Assembly: GCF_022712195.1 (NCBI RefSeq)
Contig: NZ_JALAGY010000007.1
Span: 1-56,099 of the forward strand
DNA: 56,099 nt
Source: Corynebacterium sp.
Lineage (GTDB): Bacteria > Actinomycetota > Actinomycetes > Mycobacteriales > Mycobacteriaceae
Reading direction: 5' to 3'
Translations under genes and position numbers: made by a program
The notes under the pieces: generated by a model
Databases searched by the model: none
Told to the model about the DNA's origin: nothing
The model's input: the letters and a program-made list of their open reading frames with translations, nothing else
Shown: positions 39,506 to 49,194 of the stretch, in pieces
How positions within the stretch are numbered: position 1 is the stretch's first letter
Layout: each line of letters starts with the position of its first letter

Positions 39506-40219
39506 TCAGAAGAGGTGCCGCACGACGTTGTCCGGGCCGTTCAGGAACCGACGCCAGTTGCGGACCAGCGCCAGGTCGTCGTACTCTCTGCGGTGGATCC
39601 CGGTGTCGTCGAGTTCCAGTATCTCCGCACCCGGCGCCGAGGCGAGCAGGGGCGAGTGGGTGGCCAGGACCACCTGTGAACCCTGCTCCAGGAGCCGGCC
39701 GATCCGGGCGAGCAGCAGCAGGCACCCGTTGAAGGACAGGGCCGACTCCGCCTCGTCGAAGATCCAGAGCCCCCTGATCCCCGCCCGGTCGGTGACGAAC
39801 TCGAGGAAGGATTCACCGTGGCTCTGGAAGTTGTGCCGCCCGGTGCCCGCGATCCCGTCGAGGTAGGCGAAGTGGCCGTGCATGGTCTCTGCGCGGAGGA
39901 ACACACCCTTCCTCGGGGCACCTCCCTCACGGACCAGGGTAAGGTTCTCCGCCAACCCGGACTCCGTCCTCTGGGTGGAGTGCATCGCACTGCGTGTACC
40001 ACCCTCAGGATTGAGCCCGTAGGCCTCGGCGACCGCCTCGACCAGCGTGGACTTCCCCGAACCGTTCTCCCCGACGAGCACGGTGAGACGTGACAGGTCG
40101 AGACCGTTGTCCAGGACGTCCCTGACCGCGGGGACGGTCGCCGGCCAGGCGGACCGGTCGGCCGGGTGGAGACCGAGCTCCTTCACCCTGCGGACCGGAA
40201 GCGGAGGGGGACGTCGCAT
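39506..40219 (-). CDS. AAA/SMC-like ATPase of unknown function
   Basis: 237 aa. 'LTVLVGENGSGKSTLVEAVAEAYG' (Walker A), signature-like 'ESFLEFV', 'GLWIFDEAESALS' (Walker B with Glu) and 'QVVLATHSPLLAS' (switch His) define a small ABC/SMC-like ATPase of the AAA_21/AAA_23 kind. No coiled coil between the halves, so it is not an SMC/RecF. Role unknown; such genes are widespread as single genes. ATG 40219. The 234 bp to prpD (40,220-40,453) form the divergent promoter region, with CATAGT near 40,361 as a possible -10. Confidence 0.75.
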   Translation of the reverse strand: MRRPPPLPVRRVKELGLHPADRSAWPATVPAVRDVLDNGLDLSRLTVLVGENGSGKSTLVEAVAEAYGLNPEGGTRSAMHSTQRTESGLAENLTLVREGGAPRKGVFLRAETMHGHFAYLDGIAGTGRHNFQSHGESFLEFVTDRAGIRGLWIFDEAESALSFNGCLLLLARIGRLLEQGSQVVLATHSPLLASAPGAEILELDDTGIHRREYDDLALVRNWRRFLNGPDNVVRHLF

Positions 40220-40453
40220 GCCGCCGAGTGTACCGGCCCCGTCCACCACCCCCGACCGTGCCCGTATCGGGAGAGGTACCGGACGGCTCCGGGGGTGACG
40301 GGCGGCCGGCCGCCCCACCCACCCTTTCCGAAACAGAACATTTACCTCCGGTGACGGTGGCATAGTGGACGCCGCAACCATGTGTCAGCAGTCACAGCGC
40401 CGCCTGGGGCCACTGGCACGGTCACGTTCCCGAGTCTCTAGGAGTCCCACCCC

Positions 40454-41968
40454 GTGGAGAAGCACACCGTCCGCGTCCACCCTTCCGCCGAAGAGTTCCC
40501 GAAGAAGGAGCATCTGGCCTGGAAGGTCGCCGAAGTCGCGGCCGACCCGGTGGCCGTCCCGCAGGAGTCCGCCGACATGGCGGTCAACCGCATCATCGAC
40601 AACGCATCCGTGGCCGTCGCGTCCGTCCTGCGCCGCCCGCCGTCGACGGCACGCTCCCAGGCCCTGAGCCACCCCTACTCCCCCGGTGCGACGGTCTTCG
40701 GCGTGCCCGGCACCTACTCCCCGGAGTGGGCGGCGCTGGCCAACGGCACGGCCGTGCGTGAGCTCGACTTCCACGACACCTTCCTCGCCGCGGAGTACTC
40801 CCACCCGGGCGACAACATCCCGCCGATCCTGGCGACCGCCCAGCACAAGGGCCTGTCGGGCGCCGAGCTGGTGCGCGGCATCGTCACCGGCTACGAGATC
40901 CAGGTGGACCTGGTCAAGGGCATCTGCCTGCACGAGCACAAGATCGACCACGTCGCGCACCTCGGCCCGTCCGTGGCCGCCGGTATCGGCACGCTGCTGG
41001 AGCTCGACACCGAGACCATCTACCAGGCGATCGGCCAGGCGCTGCACACCACCACCGCGACCCGTCAGTCCCGCAAGGGCCTGATCAGCTCGTGGAAGGC
41101 CTTCGCTCCGGCGTTCGCCGGCAAGATGGCCATCGAGGCGGTCGACCGTGCGATGCGCGGCGAGGGTGCACCGTCACCGATCTGGGAGGGCGAGGACGGC
41201 GTCATCGCCTGGATGCTGGACGGCAAGGACGCCGAGTACGTCGTCCCGCTGCCGGGTGCCGGCGAGGAGAAGCGCGGCATCCTGGACACCTACACCAAGG
41301 AGCACTCCGCGGAGTACCAGTCCCAGGCGCCGATCGACCTGGCCCGCCGGATGGGCCGGAAGCTCCGCGACGAGGGACACGACCTGTCCGACATCGAGTC
41401 CGTCGTGCTGCACACCAGCCACCACACCCACTACGTGATCGGCACCGGTGCCAACGACCCGCAGAAGTTCGACCCGGACGCCTCCCGTGAGACGCTGGAC
41501 CACTCCGTGATGTACATCTTCGCCGTCGCACTGGAGGACGGCGAGTGGCACCACGAGCGCAGCTACTCCCCGGAGCGCGCCCACCGTCCGGAGACCATCG
41601 AGCTGTGGAACAAGATCAGCACCGTCGAGGACCCCGAGTGGACCCGCCGCTACCACTCCACCGACCCGGACGAGAAGGCCTTCGGTGCCCGTGCCGTGAT
41701 CACCCTGCAGGACGGGACGGTCCTCGAGGACGAGCTGGCCGTCGCCGACGCCCACCCGCTGGGCGCGCACCCGTTCACCCGTGAGCAGTACATCGGCAAG
41801 TTCCGGACCCTGGCCGACGGACTGGTCGACGAGAAGGAGCAGGACCGCTTCCTCGAGGCCGCGACCAACACCCTGGAGCTGGGCCCCGGCGACCTCAACC
41901 AGCTGACCGTCACCTTCTCCGAGGACGTGCTGGCCCGCGCACCGAAGATCCCCGGGGGGCTGTTCTAG
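40454..41968 (+). CDS. prpD: 2-methylcitrate dehydratase
   Basis: 504 aa, MmgE/PrpD family. Converts 2-methylcitrate to 2-methyl-cis-aconitate in propionate breakdown. '[13 protein letters not shown]', '[28 protein letters not shown]', '[11 protein letters not shown]', '[28 protein letters not shown]' in parts match PrpD. GTG start with AGGAG upstream. First gene of prpDBC; no prpR-like regulator is adjacent. Confidence 0.95.
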   Translation: MEKHTVRVHPSAEEFPKKEHLAWKVAEVAADPVAVPQESADMAVNRIIDNASVAVASVLRRPPSTARSQALSHPYSPGATVFGVPGTYSPEWAALANGTAVRELDFHDTFLAAEYSHPGDNIPPILATAQHKGLSGAELVRGIVTGYEIQVDLVKGICLHEHKIDHVAHLGPSVAAGIGTLLELDTETIYQAIGQALHTTTATRQSRKGLISSWKAFAPAFAGKMAIEAVDRAMRGEGAPSPIWEGEDGVIAWMLDGKDAEYVVPLPGAGEEKRGILDTYTKEHSAEYQSQAPIDLARRMGRKLRDEGHDLSDIESVVLHTSHHTHYVIGTGANDPQKFDPDASRETLDHSVMYIFAVALEDGEWHHERSYSPERAHRPETIELWNKISTVEDPEWTRRYHSTDPDEKAFGARAVITLQDGTVLEDELAVADAHPLGAHPFTREQYIGKFRTLADGLVDEKEQDRFLEAATNTLELGPGDLNQLTVTFSEDVLARAPKIPGGLF

Positions 41969-42883
41969 ATGCCGGGCCTGTTCTCCAGCGCAGTCACCCC
42001 CACCGATCGCCGTAAGGCGTTCCGCGAGGCGTTGACCTCAGGCACGATCCAGCGTCTCCCCGGTGCGTTCTCCCCCCTGGTGGCCCGGGCCATCCAGGAG
42101 GCCGGGCTGGACGGCGTCTACGTCTCCGGGGCGGTCGTCGCCGCGGACCTGGCGCTGCCGGACATCGGACTGACCACGCTCACCGAGGTGGCGGGACGCT
42201 CCCGACAGATCGCCCGGGCCACGGACCTGCCCGTCCTGGTCGACGCGGACACCGGGTTCGGTGAGCCGATGTCGGCCGCGCGCACCGTCAGCGAGCTCGA
42301 GGACGCCGGAGTGGCGGGCTGCCACCTGGAGGACCAGGTGAACCCGAAGCGCTGCGGCCACCTCGACGGCAAGGAGGTCGTCCCCACCGAGCTGATGCTG
42401 CGCAGGATCACCGCCGCGGTCAACGAGCGTCGCGACGACTCCTTCGTGATCTGCGCACGCACGGACGCGGCGGGTGTCGAGGGCATCGACTCCGCCATCG
42501 AGCGGGCGAAGGCCTACGCCGACGCCGGCGCCGACCTGATCTTCACCGAGGCGCTGCACACCCCGGCGGACTTCGAGAAGTTCCGCTCGGAGGTCGACAC
42601 CCCGCTACTGGCGAACATGACCGAGTTCGGCAAGACCGAGCTGCTCAGCGCGCAGACGCTGCAGGACATCGGCTACAACGCCGTGATCTACCCGGTGACC
42701 ACCCTGCGCATCGCCATGGGCCAGGTGGAGGCGGCGCTGTCCGACATCGCCGAGACCGGCACCCAGACCGGGTGGATCGACCGGATGCAGCACCGTTCCC
42801 GGCTGTACGAGCTCCTTCGCTACAGCGAGTACAACGCCTTCGACAACAACGTCTTCACCTACACGAGGCCGGACGGGAACTAG
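41969..42883 (+). CDS. prpB: 2-methylisocitrate lyase
   Basis: 304 aa, ICL/PEPM TIM-barrel. Cleaves 2-methylisocitrate to pyruvate and succinate. 'VLVDADTGFGEP' (Mg2+ Asp residues), 'HLEDQVNPKRCGHLDGKEVV' with the K-R-C-G-H catalytic loop, 'ARTDA' and 'TEFGKTELLSAQTL'. The short length and KRCGH separate it from isocitrate lyase. ATG directly follows the prpD stop with no gap. Confidence 0.95.
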   Translation: MPGLFSSAVTPTDRRKAFREALTSGTIQRLPGAFSPLVARAIQEAGLDGVYVSGAVVAADLALPDIGLTTLTEVAGRSRQIARATDLPVLVDADTGFGEPMSAARTVSELEDAGVAGCHLEDQVNPKRCGHLDGKEVVPTELMLRRITAAVNERRDDSFVICARTDAAGVEGIDSAIERAKAYADAGADLIFTEALHTPADFEKFRSEVDTPLLANMTEFGKTELLSAQTLQDIGYNAVIYPVTTLRIAMGQVEAALSDIAETGTQTGWIDRMQHRSRLYELLRYSEYNAFDNNVFTYTRPDGN

Positions 42884-42942
42884 AACCCCACACCGCCACA
42901 CACCACCGCGGTTGCCACCACCGACTGAAAGGACCATCCCTG

Positions 42943-44091
42943 ATGAGCGAGAACAACCCCGAGATCCGTAAGGGCCTCAACGGCGTCGTCGTCGACTACA
43001 CCGCCGTGTCCAAGGTCAACCCGGAGACCAACTCCCTGACCTACCGCGGCTACCCGGTGCAGGAGCTCGTGGAGCACTGCAGCTTCGAGGACGTGGCCTA
43101 CCTGCTCTGGAACGGCGAGCTGCCCACCTGGCGCGAGCACCAGGAGTTCGGCCAGCGTGAGCGGGCGCTGCGCACGGTCAGCCGTGGCCTGCTGGACCTG
43201 ATCAACTCGCTGCCGAAGACCGCCCACCCGATGGACGTCGTCCGCACGGCGGTGAGCTGGCTCGGCACGCAGGACGTCACGAACGAGGACAGCAGTTCCG
43301 ACACGGTGCGCCGCACCGGGCTGAGCCTGCTGGCCAAGCTACCGGTGATCGTGGCCTACGACATGCGTCGCCGGCGCAACCTGGAGTTCATCCCGCCGTC
43401 GCGCACCCGGGACATCGCCTCGAACTTCCTGTACATGTGTTTCGGGGACGACCCGGACTCCCCGGCGAACAACATGGACGACGTCAAGGCGTTCGACCAG
43501 TCGCTGATCCTCTACGCCGAGCACTCCTTCAACGCCTCCACCTTCACCGGCCGGGTCATCACGTCCACCACCTCGGACGTCTACTCCGCGGTCACCGGTG
43601 CGATCGGAGCCCTGAAGGGTGCGCTGCACGGCGGCGCGAACGAGGCCGTGATGCACAACTTCCTCGAGGTCGACGACCCGGAGAAGGCCGAGGAGTGGGT
43701 GCTGGACAAGGCCGACAACAAGCAGAAGATCATGGGCTTCGGCCACCGCGTGTACAAGAAGGGCGACTCGCGGGTGCCGTCGATGGAGAAGGCGATGCGA
43801 CGCACCGCCGCCAACCACGACGGTGAGAAGTGGGTCCGGATGTACGACAACATGCAGGCCGCGATGGAGAAGCGCACCGGCATCCTGCCGAACCTCGACT
43901 TCCCCGCCGGGCCGACGTACTACATGCTCGGCATCGACATCCCGTTCTTCACCCCCATCTTCGTGATGGCCCGCGTGGTCGGCTGGACCGCCCACATCGT
44001 GGAGCAGAACGAGTCGAACGCCCTGATCCGCCCGCTGAGCGCCTACAACGGCGAGGAGCAGCGCGTGGTCGCGGACAACCTCGGACGCTGA
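42943..44091 (+). CDS. prpC: 2-methylcitrate synthase
   Basis: 382 aa, citrate synthase fold. Condenses propionyl-CoA with oxaloacetate. 'LTYRGYPVQELVEHC', catalytic His in 'YAEHSFNAST' and 'GALHGGANEAVM', 'MGFGHRVYKKGDSR' and Asp in 'LDFPAGPTYYMLGI'. Short GltA-type forms are similar, but the prpDB context decides. ATG 42943 with AAAGGA about 10 nt upstream; 59-bp gap after prpB. A strong terminator follows. Confidence 0.94.
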   Translation: MSENNPEIRKGLNGVVVDYTAVSKVNPETNSLTYRGYPVQELVEHCSFEDVAYLLWNGELPTWREHQEFGQRERALRTVSRGLLDLINSLPKTAHPMDVVRTAVSWLGTQDVTNEDSSSDTVRRTGLSLLAKLPVIVAYDMRRRRNLEFIPPSRTRDIASNFLYMCFGDDPDSPANNMDDVKAFDQSLILYAEHSFNASTFTGRVITSTTSDVYSAVTGAIGALKGALHGGANEAVMHNFLEVDDPEKAEEWVLDKADNKQKIMGFGHRVYKKGDSRVPSMEKAMRRTAANHDGEKWVRMYDNMQAAMEKRTGILPNLDFPAGPTYYMLGIDIPFFTPIFVMARVVGWTAHIVEQNESNALIRPLSAYNGEEQRVVADNLGR

Positions 44092-44114
44092 CACAGCCCG
44101 GAATTCGTCCGGAA

Positions 44115-44154
44115 CGCGCCCGTGCCGACGGTCTCCACCGTCGGCACGGGCGCG
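44115..44154 (+). terminator. Terminator of prpDBC
   Basis: Perfect 18-bp GC-rich stem (44115-44132 with 44137-44154), 4-nt loop, 23 bp after the prpC stop. No T-run follows, but the stem is unusually stable. Confidence 0.85.
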
Positions 44155-44174
44155 TCGCCGTCTGTCCCCACCCC

Positions 44175-44203
44175 TCGACAGTGGCGTGGATCACCAGTAT
44201 CCT
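44175..44203 (+). promoter_or_regulatory. Promoter of pyc
   Basis: -35 TCGACA (44175-44180), 17-bp spacer, -10 TATCCT (44198-44203), just after the prp terminator. Start near 44210 gives a leader of ~57 nt. Confidence 0.6.
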
Positions 44204-44266
44204 TTGAGACTGGTCTGACCACATATTTCTGACTGACCCCGACAGCACCCGGAAAGGACGCCTCAC

Positions 44267-47200
44267 ATGGCTGCCCCTGCGAACCCCGTCGACCCCGCCG
44301 TACCCGCCGGCACCACGACACCACTGCCCGCGTTCTCCAAGATCCTGGTCGCCAACCGCGGCGAGATCGCGGTGCGGGCCTTCCGCGCCGCCTTCGAGAC
44401 CGGGGCGTCCACCGTCGCGGTCTACCCCCGTGAAGACCGCAACTCCTTCCACCGCTCCTTCGCCTCCGAGGCGGTGCGCATCGGCACCGAGGGTTCACCG
44501 GTCAAGGCCTACCTCGACATCGACGAGATCATCCGCGCGGCGAAGGCCACCGGCGCCGACGCGATCTACCCCGGCTACGGGTTCCTGTCGGAGAACGCCA
44601 CCCTGGCCCGCCGCGCCGCGGACAACGGCATCACCTTCATCGGCCCGGATCCCGACACCCTGGACCTCACCGGTGACAAGGCCGCCGCGGTGGAGGCCGC
44701 CAAGGCCGCGGGCCTGCCGATCCTCGACGACTCCGCGCCCAGCGCCGACATCGACGAGCTGGTCTCCTTCGCCGAGGGCCGGGACTACCCGTTGTTCGTC
44801 AAGGCCGTCGCCGGTGGCGGCGGTCGTGGTATGCGGTTTGTCGGTTCCCCTGAGGAGTTGGCTGTCCGGGCCGCGGAGGCCTCGCGTGAGGCCGAGGCCG
44901 CGTTCGGTGACCCGCGGGTCTACATCGAGCGTGCGGTGATCAACCCGCAGCACATCGAGGTGCAGATCCTCGGTGACGCCACCGGTGAGGTGGTGCACCT
45001 CTACGAGCGGGACTGTTCCCTGCAGCGCCGGCACCAGAAGGTCGTGGAGATCGCCCCGGCCCAGCACCTGGACCCGGTGCTGCGTGAGCGGATCTGCGCT
45101 GATGCGGTGCGGTTCTGCGAGTCGATCAACTACACCGGTGCCGGCACCGTGGAGTTCCTCGTCGACGAGGACGGCAACCACGTGTTCATCGAGATGAACC
45201 CGCGTATCCAGGTCGAGCACACCGTCACCGAGGAGGTGACCCAGGTTGACCTGGTGAAGTCGCAGATGCACATCGCCGCCGGGGCGACCCTTGAGCAGCT
45301 GGGGCTGCGCCAGGACGACATCGTCACCCGCGGGGCGGCCCTGCAGTGCCGGATCACCACCGAGGACCCGTCCAACGGGTTCCGCCCCGACACCGGCACG
45401 GTCACCGCCTACCGTTCCCCCGGTGGCGCGGGTGTGCGTCTGGACGGTGCGGCGAGTCTGGGCGGGGAGATCACCGCCCACTTCGACTCGATGCTGGTGA
45501 AGATGACCTGCCGTGGGGCGGACTTCGCCCAGGCGGTGGCCCGCGCCGAGCGCGCCCTGGCGGAGTTCACCGTGTCCGGGGTGGCGACCAACATCGGTTT
45601 CCTGCGCGCGATGCTGCGTGAGGACGACTTCCGTCACCGTCGTATCGCCACGTCGTTCATCGCCGAGCACCCGCACCTGCTGTCGGCCCCGCCGGCCGAT
45701 GATGAGCCGGGCCGGATCCTGGACTACCTGGCCGACGTCACCGTCAACCAGCCTCACGGTGCGCTGCCGACCGAGGTGGTGCCCTACCGTAAGCTGCCGG
45801 AGGTGGTGCCGGTGAACAACGCCCGTCACCCCGGCGGGCCCCGTCGTGGTGACGCGGCCGAGTCGTTGCCGCGTGGGTCGCGTGACCTGCTGCGTGACCT
45901 CGGGCCGCAGCGGTTCGCCCGCCGGCTGCGCGACGCCGAGGCGTTGGGGGTCACCGACACGACTTTCCGTGACGCCCACCAGTCGTTGTTGGCGACCAGG
46001 GTGCGCACCAACCCGCTGGTCGACGCCGCCGACGCGGTCGCCCGGCTGACCCCGGGGCTGCTGTCCGTGGAGGCCTGGGGCGGGGCGACGTTCGACGTGG
46101 CCCTGCAGTTCCTGCACGAGGACCCCTGGGACCGGCTCGACCAGTTGCGTGCGGCGATGCCGAACACCAACATCCAGATGCTGCTGCGTGGGCGCAACAC
46201 CGTCGGCTACACCCCCTACCCCGACATCGTGGCCGACCGGTTCGTCGCCGAGGCCGCGGCGTCCGGGGTGGACATCTTCCGTATCTTCGACGCGCTCAAC
46301 GACGTCGACCAGATGCGCCCGGCCGTCGAGGCGGTGCTGTCCACCGGCACCGCCGTCGCCGAGGTCGCCATGGCCTACTCCGGGGACCTGTCCGACCCCG
46401 GTGAGGACCTCTACACCCTGGACTACTACCTGCGCCTGGCCGAGCGGATCGTGGAGTCCGGGGCCCATGTGCTGGCGGTCAAGGACATGGCCGGGCTGCT
46501 GCGCCCGGCCGCGGCGAGAACCCTGGTCACCGCGCTGCGGGAGAACTTCGACCTGCCGGTGCACCTGCACACCCACGACACCGCCGGTGGCCAGTTGGCG
46601 ACCTACCTCGCCGCGGCGTCCGCCGGGGTCGACGCCGTCGACGGTGCGTCCGCCGCGTTGGCGGGCACGACCTCGCAGCCGTCACTGTCGGCGATCGTCG
46701 CCGCGTTCGCCCACACCCCACGCGACACCGGGATCAGCCTGGAGGCGGTGAACTCGATGGAGCCGTACTGGGAGGCGGTGCGCGCGCTGTACAGTCCCTT
46801 CGAGTCGGGTCTGCCGGGGCCCACCGGGCGGGTGTACCGCCATGAGATCCCCGGCGGGCAGCTGTCCAACCTGCGCACCCAGGCCACCGCGTTGGGGCTG
46901 GGTGATCGCTTCGAGTTGATTGAGCAGGCCTACGCCGAGGTCAATGAGCTGCTGGGCCGTCCGACCAAGGTCACCCCCTCGTCGAAGGTCGTCGGCGACC
47001 TGGCGCTGCACCTGGTCGGTGCCGGGGTGAGTGTGGCGGACTTCGCCGCTGACCCGCAGCGCTACGACATCCCCGCCAGTGTGGTCGCCTTTCTGCGCGG
47101 GGAGCTGGGCACCCCGCCGGGTGGGTGGCCTGAACCGTTGCGTAGCCGCGCCCTGGAGGGTCGTGGGGACACCGGGTCGCGCACCGTGGAGGTGCCCGAC

Positions 47201-47773
47201 GAGGACAAGGCACTGCTCGAAGGTGACCGGCAGTCGCGTCGTGGTGTGTTGAGCCGGCTGCTGTTCCCGAAGGAGACCGCCGGGTTCGACGAGCACCGCC
47301 GCAGTTTCGGTGACGTGTCGATCCTGACTGACCGACAGTTCCTCTACGGGCTGGTCGAGGGTGAGGAGACGGTGGTGCGGATCAAGGGTAACCCGCCGAT
47401 GGTGGTGCGCCTGGATGCTGTCGGTGAGCCCGATGAGAAGGGTATGCGTCAGGTGGTGTGCACGGTCAACGGGCAGATCCGTCCGATGCGGGTGCGTGAC
47501 CGGTCGGTGGAGTCGGTCACCGCGGCGGCGGAGAAGGCCGACCCGTCGGTGGCCGGGCACGTGTCGGCGCCGTTCGCCGGTGTGGTCACCGTGACCGCGT
47601 CGGTGGGTGACACCGTCGCCGCCGGGGATGCGGTGGCGGTGATCGAGGCGATGAAGATGGAGGCGTCGATCACCGCCCCGGTCGCCGGTACCGTCGCGCG
47701 TGTGGTGATGACCCAGCCGACGAAGGTCGAGGGCGGCGACCTCCTCGTCGTCGTGGACGAAGCCGAGGAATAG
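44267..47773 (+). CDS. pyc: Pyruvate carboxylase
   Basis: 1168 aa, single-chain biotin enzyme making oxaloacetate from pyruvate and bicarbonate. Biotin carboxylase domain ~20-480: 'KILVANRGEIAVRAFRAA', 'AIYPGYGFLSEN', ATP loop 'AVAGGGGRGMRFV', 'EMNPRIQVEHTVTEE'. Carboxyltransferase ~560-850: 'DTTFRDAHQSLLATRVRT' and metal site 'HLHTHDTAGGQ'. Biotinyl domain at the end: 'IEAMKMEASITAPVAGTV', Lys1130 carrying biotin. ATG with AAAGGA upstream. From about nt 44,815 to 47,700 codon choice shifts to more GGT, CGT, GTG and TTG than in the first 550 bp or in neighbouring genes. Confidence 0.97.
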   Translation: MAAPANPVDPAVPAGTTTPLPAFSKILVANRGEIAVRAFRAAFETGASTVAVYPREDRNSFHRSFASEAVRIGTEGSPVKAYLDIDEIIRAAKATGADAIYPGYGFLSENATLARRAADNGITFIGPDPDTLDLTGDKAAAVEAAKAAGLPILDDSAPSADIDELVSFAEGRDYPLFVKAVAGGGGRGMRFVGSPEELAVRAAEASREAEAAFGDPRVYIERAVINPQHIEVQILGDATGEVVHLYERDCSLQRRHQKVVEIAPAQHLDPVLRERICADAVRFCESINYTGAGTVEFLVDEDGNHVFIEMNPRIQVEHTVTEEVTQVDLVKSQMHIAAGATLEQLGLRQDDIVTRGAALQCRITTEDPSNGFRPDTGTVTAYRSPGGAGVRLDGAASLGGEITAHFDSMLVKMTCRGADFAQAVARAERALAEFTVSGVATNIGFLRAMLREDDFRHRRIATSFIAEHPHLLSAPPADDEPGRILDYLADVTVNQPHGALPTEVVPYRKLPEVVPVNNARHPGGPRRGDAAESLPRGSRDLLRDLGPQRFARRLRDAEALGVTDTTFRDAHQSLLATRVRTNPLVDAADAVARLTPGLLSVEAWGGATFDVALQFLHEDPWDRLDQLRAAMPNTNIQMLLRGRNTVGYTPYPDIVADRFVAEAAASGVDIFRIFDALNDVDQMRPAVEAVLSTGTAVAEVAMAYSGDLSDPGEDLYTLDYYLRLAERIVESGAHVLAVKDMAGLLRPAAARTLVTALRENFDLPVHLHTHDTAGGQLATYLAAASAGVDAVDGASAALAGTTSQPSLSAIVAAFAHTPRDTGISLEAVNSMEPYWEAVRALYSPFESGLPGPTGRVYRHEIPGGQLSNLRTQATALGLGDRFELIEQAYAEVNELLGRPTKVTPSSKVVGDLALHLVGAGVSVADFAADPQRYDIPASVVAFLRGELGTPPGGWPEPLRSRALEGRGDTGSRTVEVPDEDKALLEGDRQSRRGVLSRLLFPKETAGFDEHRRSFGDVSILTDRQFLYGLVEGEETVVRIKGNPPMVVRLDAVGEPDEKGMRQVVCTVNGQIRPMRVRDRSVESVTAAAEKADPSVAGHVSAPFAGVVTVTASVGDTVAAGDAVAVIEAMKMEASITAPVAGTVARVVMTQPTKVEGGDLLVVVDEAEE

Positions 47774-47791
47774 GCGGCCGGGCCGCCCACC

Positions 47792-48247
47792 TCACAGGAC
47801 GGGTCCGCGGGACCCGTCCACGACCCTCTTCATCACCATCGTGGAGTTCAGCCGTTCCACCCCGGGGAGGGTGCCGAGGACGGCGTCGTAGAGCTCCTGG
47901 AAGCCGGTCATGTCCCTGGTCAGTGTGCGCAGGATGTAGTCGGTCTCCCCGAACAGACGCTCGGCGGAGACGATGGCTGGCTCGTCGGTGACCGCCTCCT
48001 CGAAGGCGGCGACGGTGGCCTGGTCCGTCCTGCCCATCGTCACCATGACCAGCGCCTCGAAGGCCAGCCCGAGCGCCCCGGGGTCCACCGCCGCGTGGTA
48101 TCCCCGGATCACCCCGGTGTTCTCGAGGTCGCGCAGCCGACGGTGGCAGGTCGACACGCTCAACCGGGCGTGGTCGGCGAGGTCGGTGACGCTCATCCGC
48201 CCGTCATCCTGGAGCAGTGAGATAATTTTCCGGTCTATCGCGTCCAT
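47792..48247 (-). CDS. Lrp/AsnC-family transcriptional regulator
   Basis: 151 aa. N-terminal HTH 'DRKIISLLQDDGRMSVTDLADHARLSVSTCHRRLRDLENTGVI' in parts, then a RAM ligand domain ('YILRTLTRDMTGFQELYDAVLGTLPGVE'). Such proteins sense amino acids. It is divergent from a LysE-type exporter, the classic arrangement where the regulator switches on amino-acid export (as Lrp-brnFE). ATG 48247 lies 7 nt from a GATAAT -10 box; ORF extension to 48316 is not conserved. Confidence 0.88.
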   Translation of the reverse strand: MDAIDRKIISLLQDDGRMSVTDLADHARLSVSTCHRRLRDLENTGVIRGYHAAVDPGALGLAFEALVMVTMGRTDQATVAAFEEAVTDEPAIVSAERLFGETDYILRTLTRDMTGFQELYDAVLGTLPGVERLNSTMVMKRVVDGSRGPVL

Positions 48248-48254
48248 GGCGAAC

Positions 48255-48260
48255 ATTATC
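48255..48260 (-). promoter_or_regulatory. -10 box of a probable leaderless lrp promoter
   Basis: GATAAT on the minus strand, 7 nt before ATG 48247. Confidence 0.5.
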
Positions 48261-48281
48261 CCACAACCACCGCCGTATGCA

Positions 48282-48304
48282 CCGAAACTTCGAAACACAT
48301 TCGG
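48282..48304. promoter_or_regulatory. Candidate Lrp operator in the lrp-lysE gap
   Basis: Outer dyad CCGAA...TTCGG (48282-48286 with 48300-48304) enclosing the direct repeat CGAAAC-TT-CGAAAC. It lies between the two divergent -10 boxes. Confidence 0.35.
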
Positions 48305-48316
48305 CCTGACCTGCAA

Positions 48317-48322
48317 TAAGAT
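48317..48322 (+). promoter_or_regulatory. -10 box of a probable leaderless lysE promoter
   Basis: TAAGAT ends 8 nt before ATG 48331, no Shine-Dalgarno. Confidence 0.45.
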
Positions 48323-48330
48323 CCCATGGC

Positions 48331-48966
48331 ATGGAAGCTTCTCTGGTCCTGCAGTTCGCCGTCACGTCCGCACTACTGACCATGATGCCCGGCGCCGACT
48401 GGGCCTACGTGATCACCACCGGCGCCCGCAGCCGGTCAGTCGTCCCACCTGTGCTCGGCCTCGCCAGCGGATACGTCCTGCTCGTCGCCGCCGTCGCGGT
48501 GGGCGTCGGCGCCCTGGTGTCGACACACCCCGACATCCTCACCGTCGTGACGTTCGTCGGTGCCTGCTACATCATCTACCTGGGAGTGAGCACCCTGCGC
48601 GACCTGCGGGGCGCCGACGGGACGCCACTGCTCACCGACGGCGACGCCCCCGCCGACGGCACCGACGGGCTGCGCCTGTACCTGCGGGGTATGGGGGTCA
48701 GCGGCATCAACCCGAAGGCGATGCTGATGCTGCTCGTGCTCCTGCCGCAGTACCTCACCCCCGACGGCTGGAGCTCCACCGCCCAGACCGGGCTGCTCGG
48801 CGGCATCTTCATCGCCGAGGTGCTGGTCGTCTACTTCGGAGTGGCCCTGTTCGCCCGCTCGGTCCTGGTCGGACGCCCCCGTCTCAACACCGTGGTCACC
48901 GCACTCTCCGGCGTGCTGCTCACCGCCTTCGGCGGATGGCTGCTGCTCGAGGTCCTCGGAGGCTAG
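48331..48966 (+). CDS. LysE/RhtB-family amino-acid exporter
   Basis: 211 aa, six predicted membrane segments. The LysE-family start 'MMPGADWAYVITTGARS' (cf. PGP/PGAD motif), 'GACYIIYLGVSTLRDLRG' and 'GMGVSGINPKAMLMLLVLLPQY' are diagnostic. Exports amino acids; substrate unknown. The TAG stop overlaps the stop of the truncated purB 3' end on the other strand (CTAG), suggesting that lysE and purB once ended tail to tail here. Confidence 0.9.
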   Translation: MEASLVLQFAVTSALLTMMPGADWAYVITTGARSRSVVPPVLGLASGYVLLVAAVAVGVGALVSTHPDILTVVTFVGACYIIYLGVSTLRDLRGADGTPLLTDGDAPADGTDGLRLYLRGMGVSGINPKAMLMLLVLLPQYLTPDGWSSTAQTGLLGGIFIAEVLVVYFGVALFARSVLVGRPRLNTVVTALSGVLLTAFGGWLLLEVLGG

Positions 48967-48993
48967 AGGATCTCGGCCGGGCGGTAGGATGCC
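48965..48993 (-). repeat. Left copy of the purB 3' end (att-like direct repeat)
   Basis: Matches 49784-49812 at 27 of 29 positions. In the purB frame it encodes Ala-Ser-Tyr-Arg-Pro-Ala-Glu-Ile-Leu-stop. Both mismatches are synonymous (GCA/GCG, CGC/CGT) and the stop is TAG instead of TGA. Confidence 0.85.
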
Positions 48994-49165
48994 AATACCC
49001 CTCACTAATCCCCCACTCCGCCGTAGTCGGAAGACTTTCATAATCCTCCGGTTGAAACTCCCCGCATTTTACATAAGCCCAGCGACCTGCCGCATGGTTC
49101 ATATTTCCGGGAGGAAACCCGGACCCCCGGCCGAGACCACCGTAATGACAGCCCACAAGATAAGG

Positions 49166-49194
49166 GCGACAAAATCTTTCGGGAATGCTAGCTT
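49166..49194 (+). promoter_or_regulatory. Promoter of the peptide/membrane-protein pair
   Basis: -35 GCGACA (49166-49171), 17-bp spacer, extended -10 TGC-TAGCTT (hexamer 49189-49194). Start near 49201 leaves a ~57-nt leader. Confidence 0.5.

Noticed and set aside
42943..44091. prpC as the main citrate synthase gltA
   Set aside because: It is directly downstream of prpD and prpB and is of the short methylcitrate synthase type.
48965..48993. Left purB fragment as a purB pseudogene
   Set aside because: Only nine codons plus a stop are present; it fits an attachment-type duplication better than gene decay.
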